A stretch of 64,000 bases of DNA from Paraburkholderia solisilvae (GTDB lineage: Bacteria; Pseudomonadota; Gammaproteobacteria; Burkholderiales; Burkholderiaceae), in contig NZ_CADIKF010000005.1 of NCBI RefSeq assembly GCF_902859875.1, positions 114,436-178,435 on the forward strand, in the 5' to 3' direction. Below, piece after piece: positions 1 to 8,667 of this stretch (its first letter is position 1; every line of letters starts with the position of its first letter). A model generated the notes under the pieces. That model had not been told where the DNA came from. It made no database searches and saw only the letters and a program-made list of their open reading frames with translations. The position numbers and the translations under genes are program-made.

Positions 1-804
1 AAGCGCTTCCTTGCCTTCTAGCGCGAGCAGATGCGCGACCAGCATCTCGGCGAGCGCGGACGCGGCGACCAGCGACGGAAAGAAGGAGGGTGTCTCGTGC
101 GAGAAAATCAGCGTGTGGTCCGCATTCAGCGCGATCGGCGATACCGCGCTGTCGGTCAGCGCGATCAGGCGCGAGCCCTGTCGCACCGCGGCGTCGGCGA
201 CGCGCGCCGCTTCGGCCGAATAAGGCGCGAAGCTGATCACCACTGTCGCGTGGCGCTTGTCGATGGCGCGCAACTGCATTTCCAGCGTGCCGGCTTCCGC
301 CGAAATCAGGCTGACCGACGAGCGGAAGAGCCGGTATCCGTAGACCATCCCGAACGCAACCGGAAAGCACGAGCGAAAGCCCGCGACGTGCACGTGCGGC
401 GCGCGGCGAATCAGTTTCGCGGCTTGCTCGACGAGCCTCGTGTTGTGTGCGACGGTGGTGTCGAGATTGTGTGCCTGCGCGAGCGCGAGCTCCTGCGTCA
501 GCCGGCTGCCGGAGCCGCCTTTCACGAGGGAACGCGCTTTCGCGGTCAGCGGTTCGGGCCGGGTCCGCACGCGTCCGACGAAAATTTCGCGCAACTCATT
601 CCAGCCCGGAAAACCGAGGTATTGCGCAAGACGCACCATCGCGGCCGGCTGCACGCTCGCACGTTCGGCGACCTTGCGCATCGACAGCACGGCGACTTCG
701 TCGGGATTGTCGAGCAGGAATGCCGCCGCAAGCTGAAACTGCGGGCTCAATTCAGGAAACCTCTCGCGGATCGTTGCCGCGAGTTCGTCGAAGGTCTGGG
801 TCAC
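1..804 (-). CDS. MurR/RpiR-family transcriptional regulator (3' end cut by window edge)
   Basis: This is a DNA-binding regulator with an N-terminal RpiR helix-turn-helix and a C-terminal SIS (sugar isomerase) domain, a family that usually senses phosphosugars. The N-terminal 80 residues show the family pattern: a fully helical domain, then VAVLSMRKVAERASVQPA and MVRLAQYLGFPGWNELR. I chose the GTG at 802-804 because the family similarity begins there; the ribosome binding site is weak. The reading frame is open for 268 codons to base 1. RpiR proteins are normally about 280-300 residues, so only the last few codons are missing. The upstream neighbour is an ankyrin gene with no obvious link, and the target genes must lie outside the window. 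The family call is firm; the ligand is unknown. Confidence 0.85.
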   Translation of the reverse strand, partial: MTQTFDELAATIRERFPELSPQFQLAAAFLLDNPDEVAVLSMRKVAERASVQPAAMVRLAQYLGFPGWNELREIFVGRVRTRPEPLTAKARSLVKGGSGSRLTQELALAQAHNLDTTVAHNTRLVEQAAKLIRRAPHVHVAGFRSCFPVAFGMVYGYRLFRSSVSLISAEAGTLEMQLRAIDKRHATVVISFAPYSAEAARVADAAVRQGSRLIALTDSAVSPIALNADHTLIFSHETPSFFPSLVAASALAEMLVAHLLALEGKEAL

Positions 805-910
805 CGGGGGTCTCGTGGTTGGCTGCGCCGGCGTTATTTAACCACGAGCAAAGTGTTGTCCGGCCAGGCGGCGAAGCCGGCCGCCGGACGTGTCGCCGCG
901 CGGCGCAGCG

Positions 911-1468
911 TCAGTCGCGCGGTTTCGCTGTGCGTTGCGCCGCGAGTTGCGCCGTGGTGTCGGCGGCGCCCATGCGCGCGGCGGCATCGGCGGCCGAGTT
1001 GCCGCCTGCATCGCGCGCTTGCGGATTCGCGCCGCGCGCGATCAGCAGGTCGACAATCTCGGTGCGATTGAACATCGCGGCCACCATCAGTGCGGTGCGG
1101 CCATCCGGCGATGCGCCTTCGACGTCCGCGCCATGATCGAGCAGAATCTCGATGATCGGTTTGAAGCCCTTGAACGCGGCGCCCGCAAGCGGCGTCTGGC
1201 CATTGTTGTTGCGCAGGTTCGGGTCCGCGCCTTGCTCGAGCAGCGTGCGCACCGCATCTTCATGGCCGTGATAAGCCGCGAGCATCACGAGGGTATCGCC
1301 CTTGTCGTTGCGCAGGTTCGGCGGCACGCCTTTTTCGATTACCGCCGCAAGCATCGTGGCGTCGCCGCGCCTCGCGAGCTCGAACACCTCGTGTGCCAGC
1401 TCGAGCAGCTGCGGATCGATATCGTCGGAGGGTTCTTGCGCTTGCGTCGGTTTCTGGGTGTCGGTCAT
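911..1468 (-). CDS. Ankyrin-repeat protein
   Basis: This 185-residue protein is built almost wholly of ankyrin repeats. About four consecutive helix-turn-helix units are visible, with signatures such as DTLVMLAAYHGHEDAVRTLL, GADPNLRNNNGQTPLAGAAF and GRTALMVAAMFNRTEIVDLL. Such proteins mediate protein-protein contacts; small bacterial ones often sit next to catalase or toxin genes, but no partner is present here. The start at 1468 is supported by an AGGAG sequence about 8 bases upstream, and the same frame stays open further upstream without meaning. There is no signal peptide or membrane segment, so it is probably cytoplasmic. The C-terminal 20 residues are Ala/Thr-rich and lie outside the repeats. 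Confidence 0.85.
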   Translation of the reverse strand: MTDTQKPTQAQEPSDDIDPQLLELAHEVFELARRGDATMLAAVIEKGVPPNLRNDKGDTLVMLAAYHGHEDAVRTLLEQGADPNLRNNNGQTPLAGAAFKGFKPIIEILLDHGADVEGASPDGRTALMVAAMFNRTEIVDLLIARGANPQARDAGGNSAADAAARMGAADTTAQLAAQRTAKPRD

Positions 1469-1645
1469 CGCGGGACTCCTCGTGATAGGGCGGCTGCGCC
1501 GGTTTACCGCTAGGGCATCGGCCCGCGCGGCGGGTTCGCCAAGCATAGCGCGGAACGTCTTGCGGCGTATGATGGCGGCGCTTGGGGCTGTGTGGTGCGG
1601 TTCCCGGTTCTCGACTCGCGATTCGTGGTGCGCGACCGGCAATCC

Positions 1646-1714
1646 GTGACTGGTGATTAGTGACTGGTGCCCCGTGGCCCGTGACCGGTGCGGCAACCTG
1701 CAACCTGCAACCTG
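1646..1714. repeat. Short degenerate direct repeats in the intergenic region
   Basis: Between the divergent ankyrin gene and the secreted-protein gene lie GTGACTGGTG (1646-1655), the same 10-mer again at 1660-1669 and a variant GTGACCGGTG at 1681-1690. Three tandem copies of CAACCTG follow (1694-1714). This looks like slippage-prone intergenic sequence rather than an operator, and no function is assigned. Confidence 0.5.
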
Positions 1715-1762
1715 CGTGTCAACGCCAGCCGCGAACGCCCATTCCTTGCGAGGACAACCATC

Positions 1763-2329
1763 ATGGCGGCATCGAACAGCCAACACTCTGCCGCATACGT
1801 GCTCGCGCTCAGCGCCGCGTGGATGCTCGGCATTGCGATGTGGTTTGCGTTGAGTGCGGCTCAGGCCGCCGCGCCGGCGAAGTCGCTTGCGCTGATCGAT
1901 TGCACACTGATCGACGATAACGCCGCATACAACGACGCGGCCACCACGCAGCAGGACCTCGCGCGCGTGCGCATGGTCAGCGGTGAATTGCGCGGCCAGT
2001 TGCGTGAACGTGCGCTGTACCGCGTCGCGGACAATGCGCCGGCAGGCGCGCTGATCTCCTCACTGGCCGCATCGCAGAATCTCAATGCATGCAACGGCTG
2101 TGAACTCGAAATCGGCCGCAAGCTGGGTGTCGAGCGCGTGGGCGTGTGCTGGGTGCAGAAGGTGAGCAATCTGATCCTCAACATCAATCTGCGGGTCGAG
2201 GAGGTCGCGAGCGGGCGGACCGTGTTCCAGCGTTCCGTGGATATCCGCGGCAATACCGACCGCTCATGGCAGCGTGGCGCGACCGCATTGATCGATCTGC
2301 TCGCTGCGGACGGCGACGTCACGCACTGA
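1763..2329 (+). CDS. Secreted DUF3280/DUF2380-like protein
   Basis: This 188-residue protein has an N-terminal signal peptide: a hydrophobic stretch at about residues 11-35 ending in Ala-rich sequence before APAKSLALIDC. The mature part looks like the DUF3280/DUF2380 type of predicted periplasmic protein, with an early ALIDCTLIDD strand, a Cys pair in LNACNGCELEIG and a C-terminal SGRTVFQRSVDIRGNTD segment. The function of the family is unknown. The start is the ATG preceded by GCGAGGACAACC; upstream in-frame codons are not credible. It is monocistronic, followed by 395 non-coding bases. I am confident it is a real exported protein, less so of the exact DUF number. Confidence 0.75.
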   Translation: MAASNSQHSAAYVLALSAAWMLGIAMWFALSAAQAAAPAKSLALIDCTLIDDNAAYNDAATTQQDLARVRMVSGELRGQLRERALYRVADNAPAGALISSLAASQNLNACNGCELEIGRKLGVERVGVCWVQKVSNLILNINLRVEEVASGRTVFQRSVDIRGNTDRSWQRGATALIDLLAADGDVTH

Positions 2330-2512
2330 CATTGCGCATTGAACGTCACGCACGCACATAGCCACGCAGCCACGCGCTATCGAAAATACCTACCCGTATC
2401 GGAATCGACCACCTCACCGGAACGCGCCGCAAGCGCCCGCCATTTGCCGGGCATCACCCGACGCCGCCCGTGCAGGTATCGATGTGTCTGCCGTCGCGAA
2501 AGCATTCGATGC

Positions 2513-2550
2513 GCGTTTTTTCGATGCTCGATCGTGCCATCGAAAAACGC
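2513..2550. terminator. Long hairpin between convergent genes, probable bidirectional terminator
   Basis: The 395 bases between the DUF3280-like gene (ending 2329) and the DnaJ-like gene (ending 2725 on the other strand) contain one strong structure and nothing else I can name. GCGTTTTTTCGATG (2513-2526) pairs with CATCGAAAAACGC (2538-2550) across an 11-base loop, with one bulged T. The stem carries T and A runs on its two arms, as expected of a terminator used from both sides. The position between converging genes supports this. Confidence 0.55.
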
Positions 2551-2724
2551 TACGATCAGATTGACGCCCGGGTTCGCGTTATGGCTTTGCGCTGGGCATT
2601 GACAGGGTGCACTCAGGTCGCGTCAAGCGGGTATGGGGTATGAGGCCCGCCCAAGTGGCCGCTCCCTTCTAAAGGAAACGGATCTATCCGAAAATAAAAA
2701 GACGCGGCTTGCCGTAGCGCCGGT

Positions 2725-3786
2725 CTATTGCGAATCGTCGCCGCGGCGCGCCGCATCGTCGAACATCTGCTTGAGCTGGGCACGCTGTGCGTCGGTCAGA
2801 TGGGTGACGGCAGCCGGCATCGCGAGTACGACATGAAGCCGGAGTTCCCCCCGATTGCCTGACGCGTCGGACAGCCCGTGCGCGGGCAGACGGATGACGC
2901 TGCCTTGCGCGGAATTCGGCGGCACGGCGACGCTCAAATTGCGGCCGAGCAGATGCGTTTCGTACGGACCGCCAAGTGTCGCGGTCACGAAGTCGATTTT
3001 CAGTTCGCTCGCCAGATTGAGTCCATCGCGCTGAATCTCGGAGCCGCACAGGATGACGACCGACAGGATCGCATCGCCGGCGCCGCCGCCATTCGAACCG
3101 GGGAAGCCGCCGCCGGTCAGCGTCAGTTGCTGGCCGTCCCAGGCGCCGGCGGGCACCGTGACCTGATCGGTTTTCCAGTGGCTGTCGACGCCGGTGTTCT
3201 GGCATGCCGGACAGCGATTCACGTTTGAACGGCCGGTGCCCGCGCAACTGCCGCAACGCGCGCCCTGGGCGGTTTTGCCCAGTCCCGCGCAGTCCGGGCA
3301 GGGTCCCGCGTTGAAGCGCGCGCTCATGCCGCGGCACTGCCGGCAGGGCGCGGTTATCTGGTAACTGGTCGGCGCCTCGCCGCCGTTCAGCGCCACGTCG
3401 AGCGGTACGTAGAGTTTGTCGTGCCGGTTCGCGCCGCGCATCGGCGGTCCTTCTTCGCCGGACCGATACGCTTGCCACGGGTGGGCCGAGGACCATGGAT
3501 TGCGCATGTCGCGTTCGTCCGCGCGAGGCGCTTGCGGTGCGCGCGCGTTCGCGTCGCGCCTGGTTTCCGGCGCGGCGGGCCGGGCATGCGGGGCCGGTGC
3601 GCGCGCGCCGGTGAGCACTTCGAAGGCTTCCTGAATCCGCTTGAACATGGGCTCGACGTTTGATTCGCGGCCCTTGTTGCGGTCGGGATGGTATTTCGCT
3701 CTCAGGCGTCGATACGCTCGCTTGATCTCTTCCGGTGATGCGGTTTCAGGCAGTTCCAGCCGCTTGTAGTATTCCCCGATGCTCAC
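2725..3786 (-). CDS. DnaJ-type co-chaperone with zinc-finger domain
   Basis: This is a 353-residue J-domain protein that would stimulate an Hsp70 (DnaK) ATPase. Residues 1-65 form the J domain with the HPD tripeptide in RAKYHPDRNKG. Residues about 65-120 are an Ala/Pro/Arg-rich linker rather than the usual Gly/Phe region. Then come four CxxC motifs of a DnaJ zinc domain (CRQC, CPDC, CGSC, CPAC), the last three in the CxxCxGxG-like context, followed by a C-terminal peptide-binding domain (VPAGAWDGQQLTLTGGGFPG). The start is GTG at 3784-3786 with GGAAAGAA upstream. It has no dnaK or grpE neighbour, so it is an accessory DnaJ rather than the housekeeping copy. Confidence 0.9.
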   Translation of the reverse strand: MSIGEYYKRLELPETASPEEIKRAYRRLRAKYHPDRNKGRESNVEPMFKRIQEAFEVLTGARAPAPHARPAAPETRRDANARAPQAPRADERDMRNPWSSAHPWQAYRSGEEGPPMRGANRHDKLYVPLDVALNGGEAPTSYQITAPCRQCRGMSARFNAGPCPDCAGLGKTAQGARCGSCAGTGRSNVNRCPACQNTGVDSHWKTDQVTVPAGAWDGQQLTLTGGGFPGSNGGGAGDAILSVVILCGSEIQRDGLNLASELKIDFVTATLGGPYETHLLGRNLSVAVPPNSAQGSVIRLPAHGLSDASGNRGELRLHVVLAMPAAVTHLTDAQRAQLKQMFDDAARRGDDSQ

Positions 3787-3992
3787 GCGTTCTTTCCATC
3801 GTTTTGCCAGGCCGCCAGTCTATCAAGTGATGCGAATGCGCCGTTGACAAAATTGCTCGCGCGCTGCGGCGCGAACGCGGGGAACTCCGACTCGCGGCGG
3901 CTTTCTCAACCGGATTCATCCGGAAAAGCAGTCCGCATGCGCGGCTGTCACCGGCAGTCGGAGAGTGGAGAGTCGAAGTCAGGAGGCTTGTC

Positions 3993-4727
3993 ATGAAGGA
4001 TCTGGCAGGAAAGGTTGCGCTCATTACGGGCGGGAGCCGCGGTATCGGCAAGGCTATCGCGCTGGCTTATGCGCAATGCGGCATGGCGGTTGCGCTGACC
4101 TACAAGGATGCGGCCGCGGCGGCACGCGAAACGGTCGGGCAGATCGAAGCGGGCGGCGCGCGGGCCATCGCGATTCAGGTCGACATGCGCGACGCGGCCG
4201 GCATCAGAAAGATGGCCGACGCCGCGCGTGCGGCATTCGGCAAGATCGATGTGCTGGTGAACAACGCGGGCATCGGTTATGCAAAACCGTGGCAGCAGTT
4301 GAGCGTTGACGATTGGAACGAGACGATCTCGACGAACCTCACATCGGCCTTTCTCGCGTCGCAGGAAGTGGCGCCTGACATGGTGTCGCGCGGGTGGGGA
4401 CGGCTGATCATGCTGTCGTCGGTCGCCGCGCAATTGGGTGGGGTGATCGGTCCGCACTATGCGGCGTCGAAAGCGGGAATGATCGGACTCGCGCATAGCT
4501 ATGCGACGCTGCTTGCGAAGACCGGCGTGACGTCGAATGCGATCGCGCCCGCGTTGATCGAAACGGATATGGTGACGGGCAATCCGAACATCAAAAGGGA
4601 AGTGATTCCGGTTGGCCGTCTCGGCACGGTCGACGAAATCGCGGATGTCGCGGTGCTGCTCGCGAGCAATGGCTATATGAACGGCCAGACGATCAACGTG
4701 AACGGCGGCTGGTACATGAGCAGCTAA
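3993..4727 (+). CDS. Short-chain dehydrogenase/reductase (FabG-like)
   Basis: This 244-residue classical SDR oxidoreductase has a Rossmann fold with the NAD(P)-binding TGGSRGIG at about residues 12-19, the NNAG motif (VLVNNAGIG), a catalytic Ser in MLSSVAA and the YxxxK pair in HYAASKAG. The C-terminus has the usual PVGRLGTVDEIADVAVLLAS and NVNGG elements. An AGGAGG ribosome site lies 7 bases before the ATG. The substrate cannot be told from sequence; FabG-like 3-ketoacyl reductases and sugar or alcohol dehydrogenases share these features. It is flanked by an unrelated chaperone and a small hypothetical gene, so context gives no help. Confidence 0.88.
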   Translation: MKDLAGKVALITGGSRGIGKAIALAYAQCGMAVALTYKDAAAAARETVGQIEAGGARAIAIQVDMRDAAGIRKMADAARAAFGKIDVLVNNAGIGYAKPWQQLSVDDWNETISTNLTSAFLASQEVAPDMVSRGWGRLIMLSSVAAQLGGVIGPHYAASKAGMIGLAHSYATLLAKTGVTSNAIAPALIETDMVTGNPNIKREVIPVGRLGTVDEIADVAVLLASNGYMNGQTINVNGGWYMSS

Positions 4728-4906
4728 CTCCCGCGCGATCTCGCGAGGTTTTGCGAGGTCTGCGTGAGTGCCGCTGATGCGTGTCGCACACCTGCGCGTT
4801 GCGGATAGTGTGACTGTTTACAACACCGTGCAGATGTTCCTGGACAGCCCCTGGCCGCCCTGGTAACCTGGTGTCTGTTCCATAGGCAGGCAGACGGAGA
4901 ACCATC

Positions 4907-5131
4907 ATGGCAGCCATGTCCAATTCGCGCGAATCGAGTGCGGCGGCGCGTTATATGCGCGCGACGCGAGACGTCGAGCAGGCGTTCCGGTTGGTGCGCG
5001 GAGAAACTGAAGGGGAGATGCCGATCAGCCACTCCGATGCGGTGTCGCGTCTCGAGCGGGCGCTCGAGGAATTGACCGAGGCGGAGCAGTTGTTCGAGGC
5101 GTTGACGCGCGGCGCACGCAGCGCGCACTGA
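4907..5131 (+). CDS. Small hypothetical protein, 74 residues
   Basis: This short soluble protein is not one I can assign to a family. It is rich in charged residues and looks helical; the C-terminal half (SHSDAVSRLERALEELTEAEQLFEAL) has a heptad-like pattern that could form a coiled coil or helical hairpin. The ATG is preceded by GGAGAACC at good spacing, the frame ends just before a strong hairpin, and amino-acid use is balanced, so it is probably real. An internal ATG at 4916 could also start it. It is monocistronic. Confidence 0.65.
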   Translation: MAAMSNSRESSAAARYMRATRDVEQAFRLVRGETEGEMPISHSDAVSRLERALEELTEAEQLFEALTRGARSAH

Positions 5132-5140
5132 TTTTTCACG

Positions 5141-5173
5141 CTCACGTGTATGCCGCGCCGGCATGCACGTGAG
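5141..5173 (+). terminator. Near-perfect 15-bp inverted repeat downstream of the small gene
   Basis: CTCACGTGTATGCCG (5141-5155) and CGGCATGCACGTGAG (5159-5173) form a 15-bp stem with one mismatch and a 3-base centre, starting 10 bases after the stop codon. There is no T-run after it, so it may be a factor-independent terminator of poor quality, a 3'-end stabiliser or a protein-binding palindrome. Confidence 0.5.
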
Positions 5174-5578
5174 CAGATGCCGTGTGGTGCGTGTTGAAGG
5201 CACACCCCTAAAATTCCACTTGCGGCGGCTGGATTCAACCTGCGTACGATTGCCGCGCTTCCGCGCCCCGGGTTCGCTCGATGCGAACCACCTATCCGCG
5301 CCGAAGCCAAAATAGCTCAACGCGGACAAGTTCGCGACAAACCCCCGTTCGGTATAAACCCACACTCAATACCCCCGAAGCAGGGTGCGCTCGCGTATGG
5401 CCTGCGCTTCCATGCGCCGCTATCCATTCGCTCGATAGCGCACGCCGATTGGCCATGCCGCCGTCAAACAGCATCTGCTCGACCTTCAACCAATCGCTTG
5501 CACTGACCGACATGCGGTCGTGATGCCGCGGTCCGCCGCCGCGATCCACTTTTGCTATCACCCCATCCAATACGCGGA

Positions 5579-5608
5579 TTGTTCCCGCATCACGTGCCGC
5601 TTTATATT
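5579..5608 (+). promoter_or_regulatory. Candidate sigma-70 promoter for the rhamnose SDR operon
   Basis: The 549 bases from 5174 to 5722 contain no convincing gene. TTGTTC at 5579-5584 and TATATT at 5603-5608, spaced 18 bases, make a plausible -35/-10 pair about 115 bases before the first gene of the plus-strand rhamnose group. The surrounding GCGG...CCGC inverted repeat (5575-5589) could be an operator. This is pattern matching only. Confidence 0.35.
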
Positions 5609-5722
5609 GACCGGACCCGAAACCGACAATAAGCCGGCCAGCAGCAGACAAACAGCAGTCAAGAAAGCCGGCCCATAACGATGACGGCGTGCGCAGCCCG
5701 CGCGCCGCACAGGAGCGCAACG

Positions 5723-6475
5723 ATGAATCAGATCGATCTGGAGGGCCGCGTCGTCGTCATCACCGGCGGTGCGCGCGGCATCGGCTACGCGGTTGCGCAA
5801 CGCGCACTGCGTTCGGGCGCGCAAGTCGCGCTGTGGGATATCGATACCGAACGGCTCGAACGCAGTCGCAATGAACTCGCCGAACTGGGCGCCGTGTCGG
5901 CCGCCACCGTCGAATTGACCGACGAGGCGTCGATCGGCAACGCGGTCGATGCAACCGTCGCCGCACATGGCGCGATTCATGTGCTGATCAACTGCGCGGG
6001 CATCACCGGCGGCAACGGCACGACCTGGGAACTGGCGCCGGACATGTGGCGCCGCGTCATCGACGTGAACCTGATCGGCCCTTACCTGACGTGCCGGGCG
6101 ATCGTGCCGCTGATGATCAGACAGAACTACGGCCGCATCGTGAACATCGCATCGGTGGCGGGCAAGGAAGGCAACCCGAACGCGTCGCACTACAGCGCAT
6201 CGAAGGCGGGCTTGATCGGCCTCACCAAATCGCTCGGCAAGGAACTCGCGACGAAGAACATTCTCGTCAATGCGGTGACGCCGGCCGCGGCGAAGACCGA
6301 GATCTTCGATTCGATGAAGCAGGAGCATATCGACTACATGCTGTCGAAGATTCCGATGAACCGTTTCCTGCTGCCCGAGGAAGCGGCGTCGATGATCCTC
6401 TGGCTGTCGTCGGAAGACTGCGCGTTCAGCACCGGCGCGGTATTCGATCTGTCCGGCGGACGCGCGACTTACTGA
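5723..6475 (+). CDS. SDR dehydrogenase, probable 2-keto-3-deoxy-L-rhamnonate 4-dehydrogenase
   Basis: This 250-residue classical SDR has the TGGARGIG nucleotide site near residue 12, a catalytic Ser in NIASVAG and YSASKAG. Its place as first gene of a set that also encodes L-rhamnose 1-dehydrogenase, a lactonase and L-rhamnonate dehydratase suggests it oxidises 2-keto-3-deoxyrhamnonate at C4. That is the fourth step of the non-phosphorylative diketo-hydrolase rhamnose pathway known in Sphingomonas (LRA5 role). An AGGAGCGCAACG Shine-Dalgarno region precedes the ATG. The next gene begins 149 bases later. The family is certain; the substrate is inferred from context. The hydrolase that would follow it is not in the window. 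Confidence 0.8.
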   Translation: MNQIDLEGRVVVITGGARGIGYAVAQRALRSGAQVALWDIDTERLERSRNELAELGAVSAATVELTDEASIGNAVDATVAAHGAIHVLINCAGITGGNGTTWELAPDMWRRVIDVNLIGPYLTCRAIVPLMIRQNYGRIVNIASVAGKEGNPNASHYSASKAGLIGLTKSLGKELATKNILVNAVTPAAAKTEIFDSMKQEHIDYMLSKIPMNRFLLPEEAASMILWLSSEDCAFSTGAVFDLSGGRATY

Positions 6476-6624
6476 CCGGTTCGAGCGAACCCGTCGACCG
6501 GTTTCGCGCTCAGGCGCGTCCGTTCCGCACGCACGCACGTCCGTGCATGCCTGACGGTTGCGCGCACAACCAGGACGGCCGGGATACCCCGGAGAACCCG
6601 CACAACACAACGGAGTCTTTCATC

Positions 6625-7803
6625 ATGACGATGCCCACCATCCGGCACGTGCGTGCCTTTGTCGTCCGCGGCGGCGGCGCGGACTATCACGATCAACCCG
6701 GCGGCCACTGGATCGACGACCACATTGCGACGCCGATGGCGCGCTACCCCGAGTATCGGCAAAGCCGCCAGTCGTTCGGCATCAACGTGCTCGGCACGCT
6801 GGTCGTCGAGATCGAGGCGAGCGACGGCACCGTCGGCTTCGCGGTGACGACCGGCGGCGAGATCGGCGCGTTTATCGTCGAGCGGCATCTCGCGCGCTTT
6901 CTCGAAGGGCAACTCGTGACCGACATCGAGAAGATGTGGGATCAGATGTACTTCTCGACGCTGTACTACGGCCGCAAGGGCGTCGTGCTCAACACGATTT
7001 CCGGCGTCGATCTCGCGTTGTGGGATCTGCTCGCGAAAGTGCGCAAGGAGCCCGTGTACCAGTTATTGGGCGGCCCGGTGCGCGACGAGCTGATGTTCTA
7101 CGCGACCGGCGCGCGGCCGGACCTCGCGAAAGACATGGGCTTTATCGGCGGCAAGCTGCCGTTGCAGCATGGCCCCGCGGAAGGCGAGGCGGGCCTGAAG
7201 CAGAACATCGAGCGCCTCGCCGACATGCGCAGCCGCGTCGGCGACGACTTCTGGCTGATGTACGACTGCTGGATGAGTCTCGACGTCACGTATGCGACGA
7301 AGTTCGCGAAAGCAGCGCACGAATACGGGCTCAAATGGATCGAGGAAGCATTGCCGCCCGATGACTACTGGGGTTACGCCGAACTGCGCCGCAACGTTCC
7401 GCGCGGCATGATGGTGTCCACCGGCGAACACGAAGCGACGCGCTGGGGGTTCCGGATGCTGCTCGAGATGGAGTGCTGCGATCTGATCCAGCCGGATGTC
7501 GGCTGGTGCGGCGGCATCACCGAACTGATCAAGATTTCGGCATTGGCCGATGCGCATAACGTGCTGGTGGTGCCGCACGGATCGTCGGTGTACAGCTATC
7601 ACTTCGTCGTGACGCGGCACAACTCGCCGTTCTCCGAGTTCCTGATGATGGCGCCGAAAGCCGATCAGGTGGTGCCGATGTTCACACCGTTGCTGCTCGA
7701 CGAGCCGGTGCCCGTCAACGGCCGGTTGAAAGTGCCGGACACACCGGGCTTCGGCGTGCGGTTGAATCCGGAATGCGCGCTCGTGCGGCCCTACGAGCAC
7801 TAG
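6625..7803 (+). CDS. rhmD: L-rhamnonate dehydratase
   Basis: This 392-residue enolase-superfamily enzyme dehydrates L-rhamnonate to 2-keto-3-deoxy-L-rhamnonate using Mg2+. The expected RhmD residues are present: His33 in WIDDHIATP; metal ligands Asp214 (MYDCWM), Glu240 (KWIEEALPP) and Glu268 in STGEHE; and His269 and His318 (VVPHGSSVY). Length and residue spacing agree with the E. coli RhmD family rather than with mandelate racemase itself. The ATG at 6625 follows CGGAGTCTTTCATC. It lies between two SDR genes of the same pathway, 59 bases before the L-rhamnose dehydrogenase, and is almost certainly co-transcribed with it. Confidence 0.93.
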   Translation: MTMPTIRHVRAFVVRGGGADYHDQPGGHWIDDHIATPMARYPEYRQSRQSFGINVLGTLVVEIEASDGTVGFAVTTGGEIGAFIVERHLARFLEGQLVTDIEKMWDQMYFSTLYYGRKGVVLNTISGVDLALWDLLAKVRKEPVYQLLGGPVRDELMFYATGARPDLAKDMGFIGGKLPLQHGPAEGEAGLKQNIERLADMRSRVGDDFWLMYDCWMSLDVTYATKFAKAAHEYGLKWIEEALPPDDYWGYAELRRNVPRGMMVSTGEHEATRWGFRMLLEMECCDLIQPDVGWCGGITELIKISALADAHNVLVVPHGSSVYSYHFVVTRHNSPFSEFLMMAPKADQVVPMFTPLLLDEPVPVNGRLKVPDTPGFGVRLNPECALVRPYEH

Positions 7804-7862
7804 AAGGCGTGCACTGAACAGCGCGCATGGATTGCCAAGCCAGAAAAACGAAGGAGACGGCA

Positions 7863-8645
7863 GTGCTGCTGAAAGACAAGTCGGTGATCGTGACGGGCGG
7901 CTCGCGCGGCATCGGCCGCGCGATTGCGGTTGCCTGCGCGACAGAAGGCGCGGACGTCGCGATCAATTACTGGGGCGACAACGACGCATCGTATGGGCGC
8001 CGCTCGGCGGTTGCGGAGGTCGTCGACGAAATCGAAGCGCTCGGCCGCCGCGTGATCGCGGTCGAAGGCAACGTCGCGGAGCGGGCCACTGGGCCGGAGC
8101 TCGTGCGCCGCACAGTCGAAGCGTTCGGCAAGGTCGATGTGCTGGCAAGCAACGCGGGTATTTGCCCGTTCCACGCGTTTCTCGATATGCCGGCCGATGT
8201 GCTCGAAACGACGGTCGCGGTGAACCTGAACGGCGCGTTCTATGTGACGCAAGCCGCCGCGCAGCAGATGAAGGCGCAAGGCGCGGGCGGCGCGATCGTC
8301 GCGACGAGCTCGATCAGCGCGCTGGTGGGCGGCGGCATGCAGACGCACTACACGCCGACCAAGGCCGGCGTTCATTCGCTGATGCAATCGTGCGCGATCG
8401 CACTCGGGCCGTACGGCATTCGTTGCAATTCGGTGATGCCCGGCACGATTGCAACGGACCTGAATGCGGACGATCTCGCGGACGAAGAAAAGAAAGCGTA
8501 CTTCGAAAAGCGCATTCCGCTCGGGCGGCTCGGACGTCCCGACGACGTTGCCGATTGCGTGGTGTTTCTTGCGTCGGACCGCGCGCGCTATGTGACGGGC
8601 GCGGCGTTGCTGGTCGACGGCGGTCTGTTCGTGAACCTGCAATGA
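7863..8645 (+). CDS. L-rhamnose 1-dehydrogenase (SDR family)
   Basis: This 260-residue SDR is predicted to oxidise L-rhamnose to L-rhamnono-lactone, the first step of the oxidative pathway. It has TGGSRGIG at residues 10-17, NAGICPFHAFLDM after the central strand, a Ser pair in TSSISAL and YTPTKAG as the YxxxK motif. An insertion after strand two (INYWGDNDASYGRRSAV) is typical of bacterial L-rhamnose dehydrogenases. I chose GTG at 7863 because GAAGGAGACGGCA lies directly upstream; the ATG 36 bases earlier lacks a ribosome site. The gene is convergent with the LysR gene, 22 bases away. Confidence 0.87.
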   Translation: MLLKDKSVIVTGGSRGIGRAIAVACATEGADVAINYWGDNDASYGRRSAVAEVVDEIEALGRRVIAVEGNVAERATGPELVRRTVEAFGKVDVLASNAGICPFHAFLDMPADVLETTVAVNLNGAFYVTQAAAQQMKAQGAGGAIVATSSISALVGGGMQTHYTPTKAGVHSLMQSCAIALGPYGIRCNSVMPGTIATDLNADDLADEEKKAYFEKRIPLGRLGRPDDVADCVVFLASDRARYVTGAALLVDGGLFVNLQ

Positions 8646-8667
8646 CGCGCGGCCGACGCGGCGGCGT

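Noticed and set aside
2339..2602. An 87-codon frame after the DUF3280-like gene
   Set aside because: Overlaps the long hairpin, lacks a ribosome site and has no protein-like composition.
5292..5720. A 142-codon minus-strand frame upstream of the rhamnose SDR
   Set aside because: No ribosome site and no recognisable fold; it overlaps the likely promoter of the plus-strand operon.
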